DNA of 64,000 nucleotides from Sipunculus nudus (lineage: Eukaryota > Annelida > Sipuncula > Golfingiida > Sipunculidae): positions 26,910,340 to 26,974,339 of the forward strand of contig CM049322.1 of the NCBI GenBank assembly GCA_026874595.1, given 5' to 3'. Numbering within the stretch: the first letter of the stretch is position 1; each line of letters begins with the position of its first letter. The translations under genes were made by a program, and so were the position numbers. Shown piece after piece: positions 23,328 through 35,900 of this stretch. The notes beneath the pieces were generated by a model. That model had not been told where the DNA came from. It did no database searches and saw only the letters and a program-made list of their open reading frames with translations.

Positions 23328-24775
23328 ATCCACAGCAACCGACAGTTTCCATGCATGGTCCAAACTATATAAACCCAGGAGGCCAGTGACAGGCAGCATA
23401 CAGGATATAAATCACATAAATCTTAGTTTACATTAACAGAAAATTACAACTTTTCAAAGTATTTGTACCAATATGTTATATATGCTGCATCTTACTCATT
23501 CAGTTTCCCACTAATTCACTTAGCATATGAGCAGATAATGCTGCACTGCCTCTGTTCTGCTTCAGTGACTGCCTTGGATGTGCCTATTGTCAGGGCAAGC
23601 CTGAGCCACCTTGTTTATGTGAGTAATGACCAGTAGTGCTACTTGCAGAAACTTGCAGAAAGGACAGTACTTGTAAACACCAGGAGATACCATCTTAACA
23701 AACTAGACCTATCTGGTCTTTGATAATGCTCACAGATAAAAAGCACACAAGTTTTCTTCCAAGCATAAATGTGCTGCTGCTGCGGCTGTGGGACCCCATT
23801 CACTAGCAGACCCAAAATAATCATGATAACTGACTGATTTGTTTGCAATGACTATTGCAAATATAGTAATGTGACTAAATGATGACAAAATTGGAGTGGC
23901 ACATCCTAACCTACACTTATTAAATAATAGGTTGAATTTTGCTCCCACTTTGATCTGGCTCCATCAACCTCTTAAGACATGAAGACTATCTTATCATAGT
24001 CATGTATGCGTTTCCAGAAAAAGGCATACCAGCCCAACAAGGAGTATACAGCGCCAATGTTATTACATTTTGTTTTGAGTGACATCTTGCCGGGCAAGCA
24101 ACCTGCGTACTTAGACAACAGGCTCAGACAGACAGGCCTGAAACACTGCCGGCATAGAAGTATTGGAACAATCTTTTTGAGCCTGTTGTTACATTTGTTT
24201 TGACTGACAGCTATCCTGTCCGGTAACTCTTGTCCAACCAAGTCTCCACATTAAAATGGCACCAACAATGACAAGGATTGTCCAAAGACCAATTACTGTG
24301 GGTATATGGAAAAAAAATTAAGAAATATACATACAACTTGTGGTTGTGTTATCTTATTGCATTTCCTATTAAATATAAATGGTAACTACATGAGAAAACC
24401 TGAGATTACGAAACCAAACTAATTTGAATCTTCATCTATGACTGCCCTATTTTAAACATCCATCTACAGCATGACCCTTGACCCCATTCACTAGCATTTG
24501 GCAAAACTCTGATCCTATGTGATGATAGGACAGGAATTTCCAAGTGATAAGAAAACAGAGTTTGATCAAAGAACTACAGACGTCTTGTCCGCGTGTAGCC
24601 TAAGCTCTTGTGCTCTCTCCCTGCAGTTTGCTATGCTAGATACCTAAGCTGCATATATATAAGTTTGCATGTAATTGTTTACTAGTATGTCCATCTGTCG
24701 AGAAAAGGAAGATTGGAATTAATTGAAACTTTAATAAACTATCGTTTACAGCCTTGTTTGTTCACAGAATGTAAA
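23328..24775. other. Unassigned stretch between MULE1 and an F3 array
   Basis: Mixed-composition DNA without recognised domains. ACCCCATTCACTAGC occurs at about 23797 and again at about 24483, hinting at a small dispersed repeat. A CTATATAAAC run at 23365 resembles a TATA box but no gene start follows. Frames at 23639-23948 and 23972-24241 have no family signature. Confidence 0.3.
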
Positions 24776-25989
24776 CTAGATGTGTCAGAACGACACGAAT
24801 GGCCCCGCCTGGGGCAAATTAGAAACATTTGTTAAATTTTGTAAAATTTTTTAAGTTCAGGAGGTGTCGTATGGTCAAAAGTAGGTCAACGGGGACGAAA
24901 CACGAACTCGATCTGTAACTGGTCATTATCTGCCCACACATAAAAAATCAGGGTGGTATCTGCAGGCATTGCAGAAAAAGTCTGTACATATGAATTTGTT
25001 ATGAAAATTTCTATTTTTCATGTAACTTTCTATATTCAGGAGCAGTCAAGGTCAAAAGTAGGTCAACTGGGACAAAACAAGAACTTGATCTGTAGATGGT
25101 CATTATCTGCCTACACACCGAAAATCAGGCCCGTATCTGCATTCATTGCGAAAAAAAGTCCATACATGTGCACTTGTCATGAAAATTTATATTTTCTATG
25201 AAATTTTCTATGTTAGGGCACCGTCAAACAGTCAAAAAGTAGGTAAACTGGGACAAAACGTGAACTCGATCTGTAACTGGTGATTATCTGCCCACTCACC
25301 AAAAATCAGGCCAATATCTGCAAGCATTGCGAAAAAAAAGTCTGTACATGTGTATTTGTCATGAAAATTTCTATTTTTCATGAAATTTTCTATGTTCAAG
25401 AGCTGTAAAACGGTCAAAAGTAGGTCAACTGGGACGAAATGCAAACTCGATCTGAAACTGGTCAATATCTGCCCACACACCAAAAATCAGGCCAATATCT
25501 GCAGGCATTGCGAAAAAAAAATCCGTACATGTGTATTTGTCATGAAAATTTCTATATTTCATGAAATTTTCTATGTTCAGGAGCCGTAAAGCAGTCAAAA
25601 GTAGGTCAACTGGGATGAAATGCGAACCTGATCTATAACTGGTCAATATCTGCCCACACACCAAAAATCAGGCTAATATCTGCAGCCACTGCGAAAAAAA
25701 GTCCCTACATGTGTATTTGTCATGAAAATTTATGTTTTTCATGAAATTTTCTAAGTTAAGGAGCCGTAAAATGGTCAAAAGTAGGTCAACTGGGACGAAA
25801 CGCAAACTCAATCTGTAACTGGTCATTATCTGCCCACACAACAAAAATCAGGCCAATATCTGCAGGCATTGTGAAAAAAGTCCGTACAACTGTTTGATTT
25901 CGGAATGACGGAATGACGGAAGGACAGAAGGACGGACATGGGTAAATTAAACTATATGCCCCGGCCACTTTGTGGCGGGGGCATAAAAA
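24776..25989 (+). mobile_element. F3 element, near complete: head, six ~180-bp units, terminal hairpin
   Basis: The head GATGTGTCAGAACGACACGAA with a short hairpin (GTGTC/GACAC) leads into GGCCCCGCCTGGGGC. Motif GTCAAAAGTAGGTCAAC recurs at about 24877, 25049, 25229, 25411, 25592 and 25775. The tail is a GACGGAAGGACGGACATGGG run, then a 12-bp-stem hairpin at 25957-25983 (TGCCCCGGCCAC, loop, GTGGCGGGGGCA) and TAAAAAA. The plan parallels F1, F2 and F4. Frames within are repeat shadows. Confidence 0.8.
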
Positions 25990-26009
25990 ATCTCTGACTA
26001 TAAAAACTA

Positions 26010-27314
26010 GAATAGGGAAACAGAGTTACACGTGTTACATATTATAATGGATGTCTGCCACATAAACATGATTGTAGGTGTTATTTGAACGAGAAACTAT
26101 CCAAGATATGAGTGATTTTTCCCAGAGCAGACAAACAGATGGATGATGTGCAAAAATGGCTGCAGGTGGTGCCACCATTTTTGTGTATGTTATAAAGCTA
26201 CCTTTTCTTGTTCCTGATTGGTCAAACGAGTCCGGAGATATAAGCATTAATGTCTGCAGCGTGAACGTGAATGAAGCGGGTGCCACCTGTCATAAAATCC
26301 AGAAAGCTATCCAGGATGTATACGCATGCCGAATTACAGGTAATTTGGTGAAACCACTGCAGAGATATGAGTGATTTTAACCAAAGGCAGACAAACAGAT
26401 GGACGCTGTGCAAAAATGGCTGCAGGTGGCGCCAGCATTTTTGTGTATGTTTTAAAGCTATCCAAGGGCTACATTTGTGTATTTTTTTTTTCCTGATTGG
26501 TCAAACAAGTCCGGAGATATAAGCATGGATGTCTACAACATGAACGTGAATGTAGGTGGCGCTACCTGTCATAAAATCAAGAAAGCTATGCGGGATGTAT
26601 ATGCATGCTGAATTACAGATAATTTGGTCAAACCACTGCAGAGATATGAGTGATTTAAACCCAAGGCAGACAAACAGATGGACGCTGCTCAAAAGTGGCT
26701 GCAGGTGGTGCCACCATTTTTGGGTACTTTATAAAGCTATCCAAGGGCTACATTTATGTAAACCTTTTTTTCCTGATTGGTCAAACGGTTCCCGAGATAT
26801 GAACTTGGATGTCTGCAGCATGAACATGAAAGTAGGTGGCGCCACCTGTCAAAAAAATCAAGAAAGCTATCTAGGATGTATACGCATTCCGAAATTCAGG
26901 TAAATTAGTCAAACCACTGCAGAGATATGAGTGATTTTAACCCAAGGTAGATGAACAGACGGACACTGTGCAATTATGGTTGCAGGTGGAGCCACCATTT
27001 TTTGTGCATGTTATAAAGCTATCCAAGGGCTACATTTTTACAAAATTTTTTTCCTCATCAGTCAAACGGTTCCCAAGATATGTGGGTTTATGTGTGGAAA
27101 CAGACGCACAAACGGACGCTGGGCAGACAGGAAAGGTCAGAGGTCAAGGAAAATTGTTAAGGCACCAGTTCACATGGGACCCGATAATTGGTGTAAGTTT
27201 CAGAAAAATCCGTCCAGTAGTCTCAGAAGAGTTCTCTCGAAACAAATGCCGCCGCCGCGGCAGAACCCGTCCAAAAACATAGTATCCGCAAAACTTCATT
27301 TTGGCAGATACAAT
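26010..27314 (+). mobile_element. F2 element copy 2, complete with terminal hairpin
   Basis: Starts 20 bp after the F3 tail with ACAGAGTTACACGTGTTACA, has about three dimer units with GGTGGCGCCACC-type palindromes, then the shared tail (GTCCAGTAGTCTCAGAAGAG, GCCGCCGCCGCGG, CAAAAACATAGT). It ends in a hairpin at 27282-27311 (GTATCCGCAAAAC pairing with a TTTTGGC(A)GATAC arm). No protein is encoded. Confidence 0.75.
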
Positions 27315-28236
27315 TACTGCCCTTGATCTAAGGATATGAACAAGCTGAGGACAGATTGCACTGTCACGGGGTCTTGTCATGTGACCTGTGTGGTCCAGCT
27401 TTGTGCTTTCTTAACAAGAAGATCATATATATGATATATTTTAGATCATATAAAATGTAGATAAGTCAGCAACAGTCATGTTTTTAAAACATATAAATCA
27501 TGTTTTATTGATATCAGACATAAACAATCATTATAAGTTTAAAATAAATGAGCAATGACAAAATGTATGAGAAATCATTCACTCTTCTTTTATTGCCCAC
27601 CTGCTGATTCAGAGTGTCAGACAACCTTCATTTCTGCAAAATACTAAAATACCAGATTAGACTGGAAAAATTTTTTACCTTAAATTTACCCTGAAAATGA
27701 ACCCTCAACTTATATATGTGAGGACGACGTATATGCATCTTTTTACAGTAATTCAAAACATTTATCGCACAATGATACAGTATAACAAAAAATTTGCAAG
27801 GTTCTGTTGTAGTATTCTCAATCTGTTGTTCAGATAAATCCCATTTTATCTGCATTGAGCAGTTCTTATCGTATTGTTGTGGGTCTTGTAGTTTGTAGAT
27901 CTTTGTGACTTAATAGCCACTAATTTGCCAGTGGGGGTATTGTCTCTGCCAGCATTTCCCAAGCGTTGCCAGTGGCATTTACAGCCCTTGCATTTACTGG
28001 CCAACCCTGCGTCTCCTTGTTCATAGTGGACACCGGAGGGGGGGAGGAGACACTTCTATATAAATTGTCCCCCTCACTTTAAAGTCACCTTTAGAGAATG
28101 CCCAAACAGTCCTTCTGTAGCATTTTTGTTGAATTTTGTCCATTTATTGTGAAACAACCTTTTTTTATTTCCTTTCAGTTTAACCCATCCAAAAACAGAT
28201 TATTAATTAAACATATGATTAATTTAATACATGTAA
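27315..28236. other. Spacer between two convergent F2 copies
   Basis: About 0.9 kb, AT-rich in its first half. No domain, repeat array or RNA gene recognised. A G-rich run (GGAGGGGGGGAGGAG) lies near 28035. Small frames in it look random. Confidence 0.3.
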
Positions 28237-29340
28237 TTGTATCCGCCAAAACAGAGTTTTGCGGATACTATGTTTTCAGCCGGACGCCGCTGCTGCGTAG
28301 GTGTCCGGAGAACTCCTCCTAACCGCTGGGCGAAATTTTACGAAACCTGGGATAATGTTCGGGTCACATGTGAACTGCTGCGCCCCGATTTAGTTTTTAC
28401 CTCTGACCTTTCCTCTCTCCAGTGCGTCCATCTGTTTTGACACATTACCCACATATCTGGGGAACCGTTTGGCCGATCCGGAAAAAATTTTTGCACAAAT
28501 GCAGCCCTTGGATAGCTTTATAACATACATAAAAATTGGTGGCGCCACCTGCAACCAATTTTTACACAGTGTCCATCTGTTCATCTGCCTTGGGATAAAA
28601 TCACTCACATCTCTGCATTGGTTGGACTTATCCACCTGAAATTATGCATGTGTATTCATCCTGGACAGCTTTCTTGATTTTATGACAGGTGGCGCTACCT
28701 ACATTCACGTTTATGCTACAGACATCCAAGCTCATATCTCGGGAACTGTTGGACTGATTGGGCCTAAATTCTGCATGTGTATAGATCTCACATAGCTCTT
28801 TATCATACAAAAATTGGTGGCGCCACCTGAAACCATTTTTGCACAGCGTCCGTCTGTTTGTCTGCCGTGGGATAAAATCACTCATATCTCGGCAGTGGTT
28901 TGACTTATCTGCCTAAAATTTTGTCGGTTTATACATCTTGGATAGCTTTCTGGATTTTGCGGCAGGTGGCGCCATCTACATTTATGTTTACACTGCAGAC
29001 ATCCAGGCATATATCTTGGGAACCATTTGACCGATGGTGCCAAAATTTTGCATGTGTATAGATCTCACATAGCTCTTTATCATACGCAAAACTGGTGGCA
29101 CCATCTGCAACCATTTTTGCACAGCATCCTTCAGTTTGTCTGCTGTGGGATAAAATCACTCATATCTCGGCACTGGTTTAACTTATCTGACTAAAAGTTT
29201 GCAGGTTTATACATCTTGGATAGCTTTCTGGATTTTGTGGCAGATGGCGCCACCTACATTTATGTTTACACTGTAGACATCCAGGCTTATATCTCCGGAA
29301 CCGTTTGACCAATTGGGCCAAAATTTTACACGTGTATAGA
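28237..29340 (-). mobile_element. F2 element copy 3, inverted, with terminal hairpin
   Basis: Reverse orientation of F2. The terminal hairpin is at 28239-28268 (13 paired bases with one bulged C and loop AGA). Then come the GTAGGTGTCCGGAGAACTCC-type tail and about three dimer units with GGTGGCGCCACC, GGTGGCGCTACC and GGTGGCGCCATC. It points at copy 2 across a 0.9-kb spacer. The far end fades at about 29340. Confidence 0.75.
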
Positions 29341-29995
29341 TTTAAGTTTATATTAAACCACATTTTTTTAGCATAACCACCTTTTCCATTAAAAGTTTTT
29401 ATCATATTCATTTTTTTTATTTAAAAGTTTTATAAATATCAGAATTGTGAGTTGCAATCATTATTTATCCAGAGTTTAGCTCACATCAGGTAATATTATA
29501 CATACACATATATTTTATTAGTTTTAAATCACAAATGTTTTAACTGAATTTATATGAAAATAATGCCATAACATGGCATTTTCAAAATATTTCCTTGAAT
29601 CACTATTAAAAAGTTTTGTACATTGGAGTTTTCAGTACATGCTTAATTTTATTCATCGAAGTAAAAGATTCAGTAAATTTGATAAAATAAAAACATCTTT
29701 TCAAATAAAGTATACACACTGTTGGTTGAATGAGGGACAACAATATCATTATGCTAATAACTATCTCAGCTATAATTTATTACTGGAATTACTATTCAAT
29801 TTCACACCTGATTTTTACTCTTCTGGAGAAAGGAATTCCTAATCTGATGAACATCCACAGTTTCATAGCAATACACCACTTTGTGGACACAATTAAATGC
29901 CCTTTAATCACTGTAACCCTGGTGGTACAATACAAAATCTAAAATGTAACAAAAGCCTAGAATAAGAATGAATCAAATATAGAAAATGATAACAT
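29341..29995. other. AT-rich stretch without recognised features
   Basis: No repeat family, domain or RNA gene was recognised. The 89-codon frame at 29573-29842 shows no known signature. Confidence 0.3.
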
Positions 29996-29999
29996 TCAT

Positions 30000-30865
30000 C
30001 TAGTTTATGCACCATTTGGAGGGGGGGGGGAGGGGTGGTTGCAGGGCAGAGGGGAAGCTTGCCAGTAGTGACCAAGCTGAGCCAAGGCAAGCTATCTGGA
30101 GTGGATTGCATAACATAGGTAAAGGCTTTACTAGGTGGGCTTGATGTAAACAACACTTGACATGGTGTATGAAAACTTGAACAAAAGCAACTCTTTTCAA
30201 TCAATTCCTTTGAAATTTCAGATTTTAAAAGATTCAATCCTTATGTATGTATGCTGTAAAATTTAAATCAACAGTGCTAACAGGGAAAAAACGTGCCGTG
30301 GCCAAAATTGGAAAAAATTTACTGAGGATTGACTTTTTATTTATGATAATAACTTAAAATTTGCAAAATTCAGATCTAATTTTGGGTAAACAATTGTAAC
30401 TTCATTAAATAAAGTTATAACCCTGAAAAAAAGTTCAGCTTCAGCAGTTTTCATGTTAAGTGAGTAAAATATTTCCTGATTTTTTTTAAAAGTGCATTAT
30501 GTTAGGGCCCATAACTTCAACATATTAGACAATACTGGCCTAATTTTTTGTAAGTCCATAGAAAATGTATGGAAGAATATACACACTAAATATGATCAAA
30601 AACTGATTGGTGGTTTTGATATTAGATAGTCTTGAAGTGAACAATGGGTTTTTAACGGAAAACAGAGGTTTTCCTTAATATCTTGAAGGAACAAAGTCAT
30701 AGCGACACAATTTTCTGTATTGTAGGAGATTTTGGGGACATCTAACTGAATGCAGAATTTTAGATCTGTAGGTCCAATGGTTTCAAAACGTGCCCAGTTA
30801 ACGGATGACAGGAAGACAGACAAAGGACCACGACTATAGCTCAAATGACTTATAGTCAGCTGTGC
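30000..30865 (+). mobile_element. F1 fragment, 5' truncated
   Basis: Begins around a poly-G run (30018-30030), includes one ~680-bp core module (GTGCCGTGGCCAAAATTGG at about 30293) and ends with a variant F1 tail: GGACCACGACTATAGCTC, hairpin, GTGCTAAAA. No head is present. Confidence 0.7.
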
Positions 30866-31222
30866 TAAAAACTCCTGAAGAACATATCATGTCAACAATC
30901 AAAAGATTGTGGCAGGTTATCTGTGTATAATATTGCATTTGTAGGCACTAAAACTTGCACACAGAAGATTTCCCTCCATAAAATCTAATAAATGAAACTG
31001 AGCATGCAGGGTTGTAGCATACAAGATGCAAGGCTCTAATCAGACATGGGATCTATAACAGTTGTTCTAAGGGTTGGGTTTTATCTGGATAAATCTTCTT
31101 GAATCCAGGACAATGGATAAAACTGGGTTTTATCCAGTGTAATCCAGTTTTATCTCGATTATACAGGATTTAACTGGATTAAACTATGAATCCCCTTTAA
31201 TAAAAATTTAAATAAATTAACA
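30866..31222. other. Unassigned 0.35 kb with a TTTTATCC-rich hairpin
   Basis: No gene. From 31075 to 31185 short runs such as TTTTATCTGGAT and TAATCCAGTTTTATC alternate in both orientations. GGATAAAACTGGGTTTTATC (from 31115) is a strong local hairpin. Possibly the end of a small TIR element. Confidence 0.35.
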
Positions 31223-32942
31223 ACAAGGGACCTATGGGTCACGACGCTCAGCTGTTATATATGATAAAAAAATATTATTTAGAAATGAGGCACATGCTGG
31301 TTTTGTGTGGTAATAAATATAAGCTGTATTATGAGTTGTTGTTGTTTAGCTTATGTATGATTTTGATAGTACCTTTGGAGACAGGGAAGAGGATTGATTT
31401 CATTTATTTTATTAACAAATGGAGTGCTATTGTCACACAGATTTTGACTTGGCCATATAACTTATAAGCAGAATATATAATATAAGGGTTTAACTATTAA
31501 TTTAAAAAAATTACAAATATTGTCCCAAATATTATTTTTTTTTAAATAATAAGAGAATCATATGATTTTTTTAAATGAAATATAACTGAAATGATTATCA
31601 AAATAATATTAAAGAATATATTCATGAATGAATTCATGAATACATTTTGAAAGTATTTGCACTGGTATTCATATACTTTCATTTTTACCTGAATTCCCAT
31701 TCTTTATGCAAGAAATTTTATAATGGAGTACATAATCATATTCGTATTTAAATACAATTACAAAGTATTCGCACCATGACTGGTATTTATTCAGTTTTCA
31801 CCAAACAATGATGTTGAGAATCCAGAATATACAAAATTCACACATTTAAATAATGATCATAAGTACCTGGTTTTATGGCTTTTATTTATATTAAAAAATA
31901 ACTGTAATAAATTCATTTTGGACTAATTTCACATCAATGTACACACTAGACACAGTAGGAATCTAGATTAATATTATCAACTGCATCTTTGTCTGTCATT
32001 AATTTCCATCATATGATCCCTAATGATTAGTAATGAATGATATGATTTACTTCTTTATCATTAAAATTGAACTGAAAAATACCATAGGTGACTGCATGGT
32101 GTTATTTGGAATACGTGACATTCTATCCATCGATACAAGATTCTTATATCATCAGTAACTGCAAGTTAATTTCCTGTTATTATAAACTAACAAATTCCTT
32201 TTCTATTTTTCTTTAATTTTTTATTAAAAACCAATAAAAATTTATTAATTTATTGTTTATTGTTATGTAGTTGGTTAAAACTACTAGATGAGTTGGGTTG
32301 GACACCTGGATCAACTGTGGCTGGCCATAAGCTGCCTGGATTCCCCTGTATGCCTCGCCTCAAGCATGCATAATTTGCTGAAAGTTCAACAAGGTCAACA
32401 TACAGGTGACTCAAGAGGGGCTGGAGAGAGCCAAAGTCTGACAGGGTCTCATAAAAACATTTATAAAAGCTACAATTTTTGGCCAATTTCTTTCAGCTTT
32501 CTAAACTTAAAAGCTGAAATCCTTATGTGTGCATGATATGAAAATTATATCAACAGTGCTCACAGGAAACAAACGTGCCATGGTCAAAGTTGGGCAAAAT
32601 TTAAGTTATTAATTTTACATTTATACTAATAACTAATAAAATTTGAAAAATTCATAACTAATTTTGGGTATTCAATTGAATCTTGATTAAATAATGTTAC
32701 ATCCCTGACAAAAAATCTCTAGCTTCAGCAATCCCCTTGTTAAGGGAGTAAATATATTTCTTGATTTTTTACAAAGTGCATTATGTTTGGGCCCATAACT
32801 TAAAACAATTACGCAATCCTGACATCATTCTGGCATGTGCATAGAGAATGAAAAATATGTATATTATTTATGATTAAAGTCAGATCAGTGGTTTTGATAT
32901 TAGGCAGTCTTGAAGTGTAACAATGGGTTTTTAATGGAAAAA

Positions 32943-35900
32943 CAAGGGACCTATGGGTCACGACGCTCAGCTGATCATGATTGAACTATAAATGTATCAC
33001 CATTGTGATACTATATTTAGTCGACAAACCTTATGAATATCATGGACCTATTAGGCTATTATAAAGGAATATAATGTAATATGCAAGTAAATCATGTATG
33101 AAATTACCTGACTGATGGATTAATATGGAGTAAATATAGTGGTTTATTTTTTATTTATTTGGAAGCTGTTGAAAATAGCAATATATTTGAGCAAATATGA
33201 ATGCAATAACAGTACACTAAGCAGTGGTAGAATGATGATAAGGCTATTTGTTGAAGGATCTATAGTGTATAGAAGTCCGCAAGATTTCAATTTGACATAT
33301 ATAATGTTATTATTAACCATGCTGAAGAGTGGATTTATGAATTGTGACTGTATGACATGATATCTCTTAGGTCTTGACAAGGTACATTATATTGATGCCC
33401 ACCACATCTACATATTACACAATATTGACATAATTTCTGGCACATACATAGGCAACAAACAGTTATACAATATATAAAAATATGAATATATCTGATTCAA
33501 CTTGTTCTCGTTTACTGAGGCTGACATTGGGATGGGGTTCTGAGAAGGAAACAGTGTGGGCAGCAAGGAGGGTTGGATGTAGAGAGAAAAGGAGATAGAG
33601 AGAGAGGGAGGGAGCATTCAACAGTACTTAAACACCTGGAAGGTTAAAATCTAAAATATTATGAAATGTGGATAAAGTCTGAGAGAAAGAGGTAATCTAG
33701 GCTATGGTTGGTTGATATGATTGAAGAAATTGTTGCAAATAATATTTTAAGATCTGACCTTGCGCTTTCATTGGATACCTTTTTGAAAGGCTGTTGACAG
33801 TTCAACATTTTACACATTTGTCTAATGAGATCAAATTTTTTTAATTTAAACTTTAATTAAACTGTTTTTTCTATTTTATGATATGTATACAGTTGCTATA
33901 AAATCCCCACTCCACAGGCGGAAGGACTTGATGGAGGGGGGGGGGGGTTACGATGGGAGTTACAACGCCTCTGTCTCTCTGTATATATTTTCTTCAAATT
34001 ATTAAATTTTATGCTATAGCAATAGCACTATTGTTGACAGTGCGAAGGAGCAAGGACTTAGTGGGGTGGGGGAAGGGGATGGTGGGAGTTACAATACCCT
34101 TGCATATACGTACAGGATATGAAATTTAATTAATCAGAGCTTACAGGAAAAAAGTTTATTCATAATTATTAAATATTTAAAACAGGCAAGAAAGCTAGAG
34201 AAACAAAGCAAATAATTTTAATTCCCATTCTTCTGAGCCAGAAAATTATGAACAATTTTTACATAAATTCCCTTTTTTATAACATCATTTTTTTCCAGGT
34301 TTGAAAATGTAACTATACATTTAGAGTATAACATATATATGTGAATATTTCAGTTGATTCACATTTCTTAATTGCATCAACATATATATCTAATAAATTA
34401 GGTTTATAGTACCTGTCAACATAATGGGGTGGAGGGAGGAAGGGAGGCATAGGGGTGAGAGAGAGAGAAAGAGAGAGAGAGAAAGAGAGCTAGAAAGAGA
34501 GAAAGGGAAAGAGAGAGGAGAAAGGCTCTCTGGTAATTACTGCCTGACCCAGCCTGACCCAGACACTCACAGAAGCAGTAGGCAAGGAGTGAAGGTGTTA
34601 TGTAACAGCCTGGAACACTGTTAACCAATGACTTGATGTAAACATTCAAGACATGGTGCTATAAATATGGGTCACTGTGCTCAGCTGAAGTTGGCCTTGA
34701 AGGTAAAAATCTAAAATAATAATGGAGATCAAGTCTAAGATGAAAAGGTAATATATGCCATGGCTGGTTGACATGATTGGTTTGTATTGATGAGTGAGAA
34801 ATTGTTGCAAATAATATTTTGTGACCAAACCATGCATTCTCTAATGTCAAAATTGAAGCATGTGAGCGGTTTGTGAACATAAGATGTATATTATTACCAT
34901 GATCATTGGCTGGCTTTTTGATAGTTTGTTGACAGTTCAGTAGTTTACACATTTGCTCAATTGGATCTATTTTACATAATATATATTATTAAATATATGT
35001 ATTTTTATTTTATAAAATGTATACAGTTGAAATATAACTGATGTCTCCAGTCCCCAGATGCAAGAACCTGGTGGTTGTGGTTGGGGGGGGGGGGGAGGGC
35101 TGGAATGATGGGAGTTACAACATCTCTGTATTAACATAGTGTATATACATATAGGATTTCCACTTCATTCAACAATACTTACAGGATTAAATAGTCCATT
35201 CACAATTACATAATATTTAAAAAAGGACAGACAGACTGTTAGACAAACAAAGCTGATAATATATTTTAATATTTTAAAGTTTTTCATCTGCAATATTACA
35301 CATCTGAATACATAAGTTGCTTTCAAATTTCAGACTTTAATGGCTTAAATCCATACACATACAGCATATGAAAGTTATTTCAACAGTGCTTAAAGGAAAA
35401 ATTTCATAATTAGTATATATATTTAATGATAATTGAGAGATGATGGACAGACAAGAGCTGATCACTTTATGTTCCTTTCTCCTGGGGCAAGAATATGTTT
35501 CAATATTAGATCTTAATTTTTTCTAATCCAATTATCTTTCAAATTGAAAAAATTGTACACATTTGCAATATTAACTAATGTCCCAGTGCACAGGTGACGG
35601 TGAGGTGCTAAGGATCAATGACAGCCGGGGGGGGGGGGGGGGGGGGGGGGGGGGATTGGGAAGAGATGGGATTAACAACACTTTTGCATAAACATTCAGG
35701 GCAAACAAAGCCTGATCTCCAATTCTGCTGAGGCTCGAAAATAATGAACACATGTTTGTATTGGATCCTCATTTTTTTATTTTAAGTTTAATTTGTATAC
35801 ATTTCCAATATATCATATATTTCTGAATATAAACGTTGATTCATAATTCTAAATTGCATCATCATAAATCTCAATCTTGTAATGTAACACCACATCATGC

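Noticed and set aside
23207-23436. Overlapping short frames with Gly/Trp/Phe-rich repeats
   Set aside because: They come from the GGTGGGCTTTTGTC subrepeats of the MULE1 right TIR.
34416-34649. Ser/Leu-rich and Arg/Glu-rich frames
   Set aside because: They are translations of the GA microsatellite within F1 copy B.
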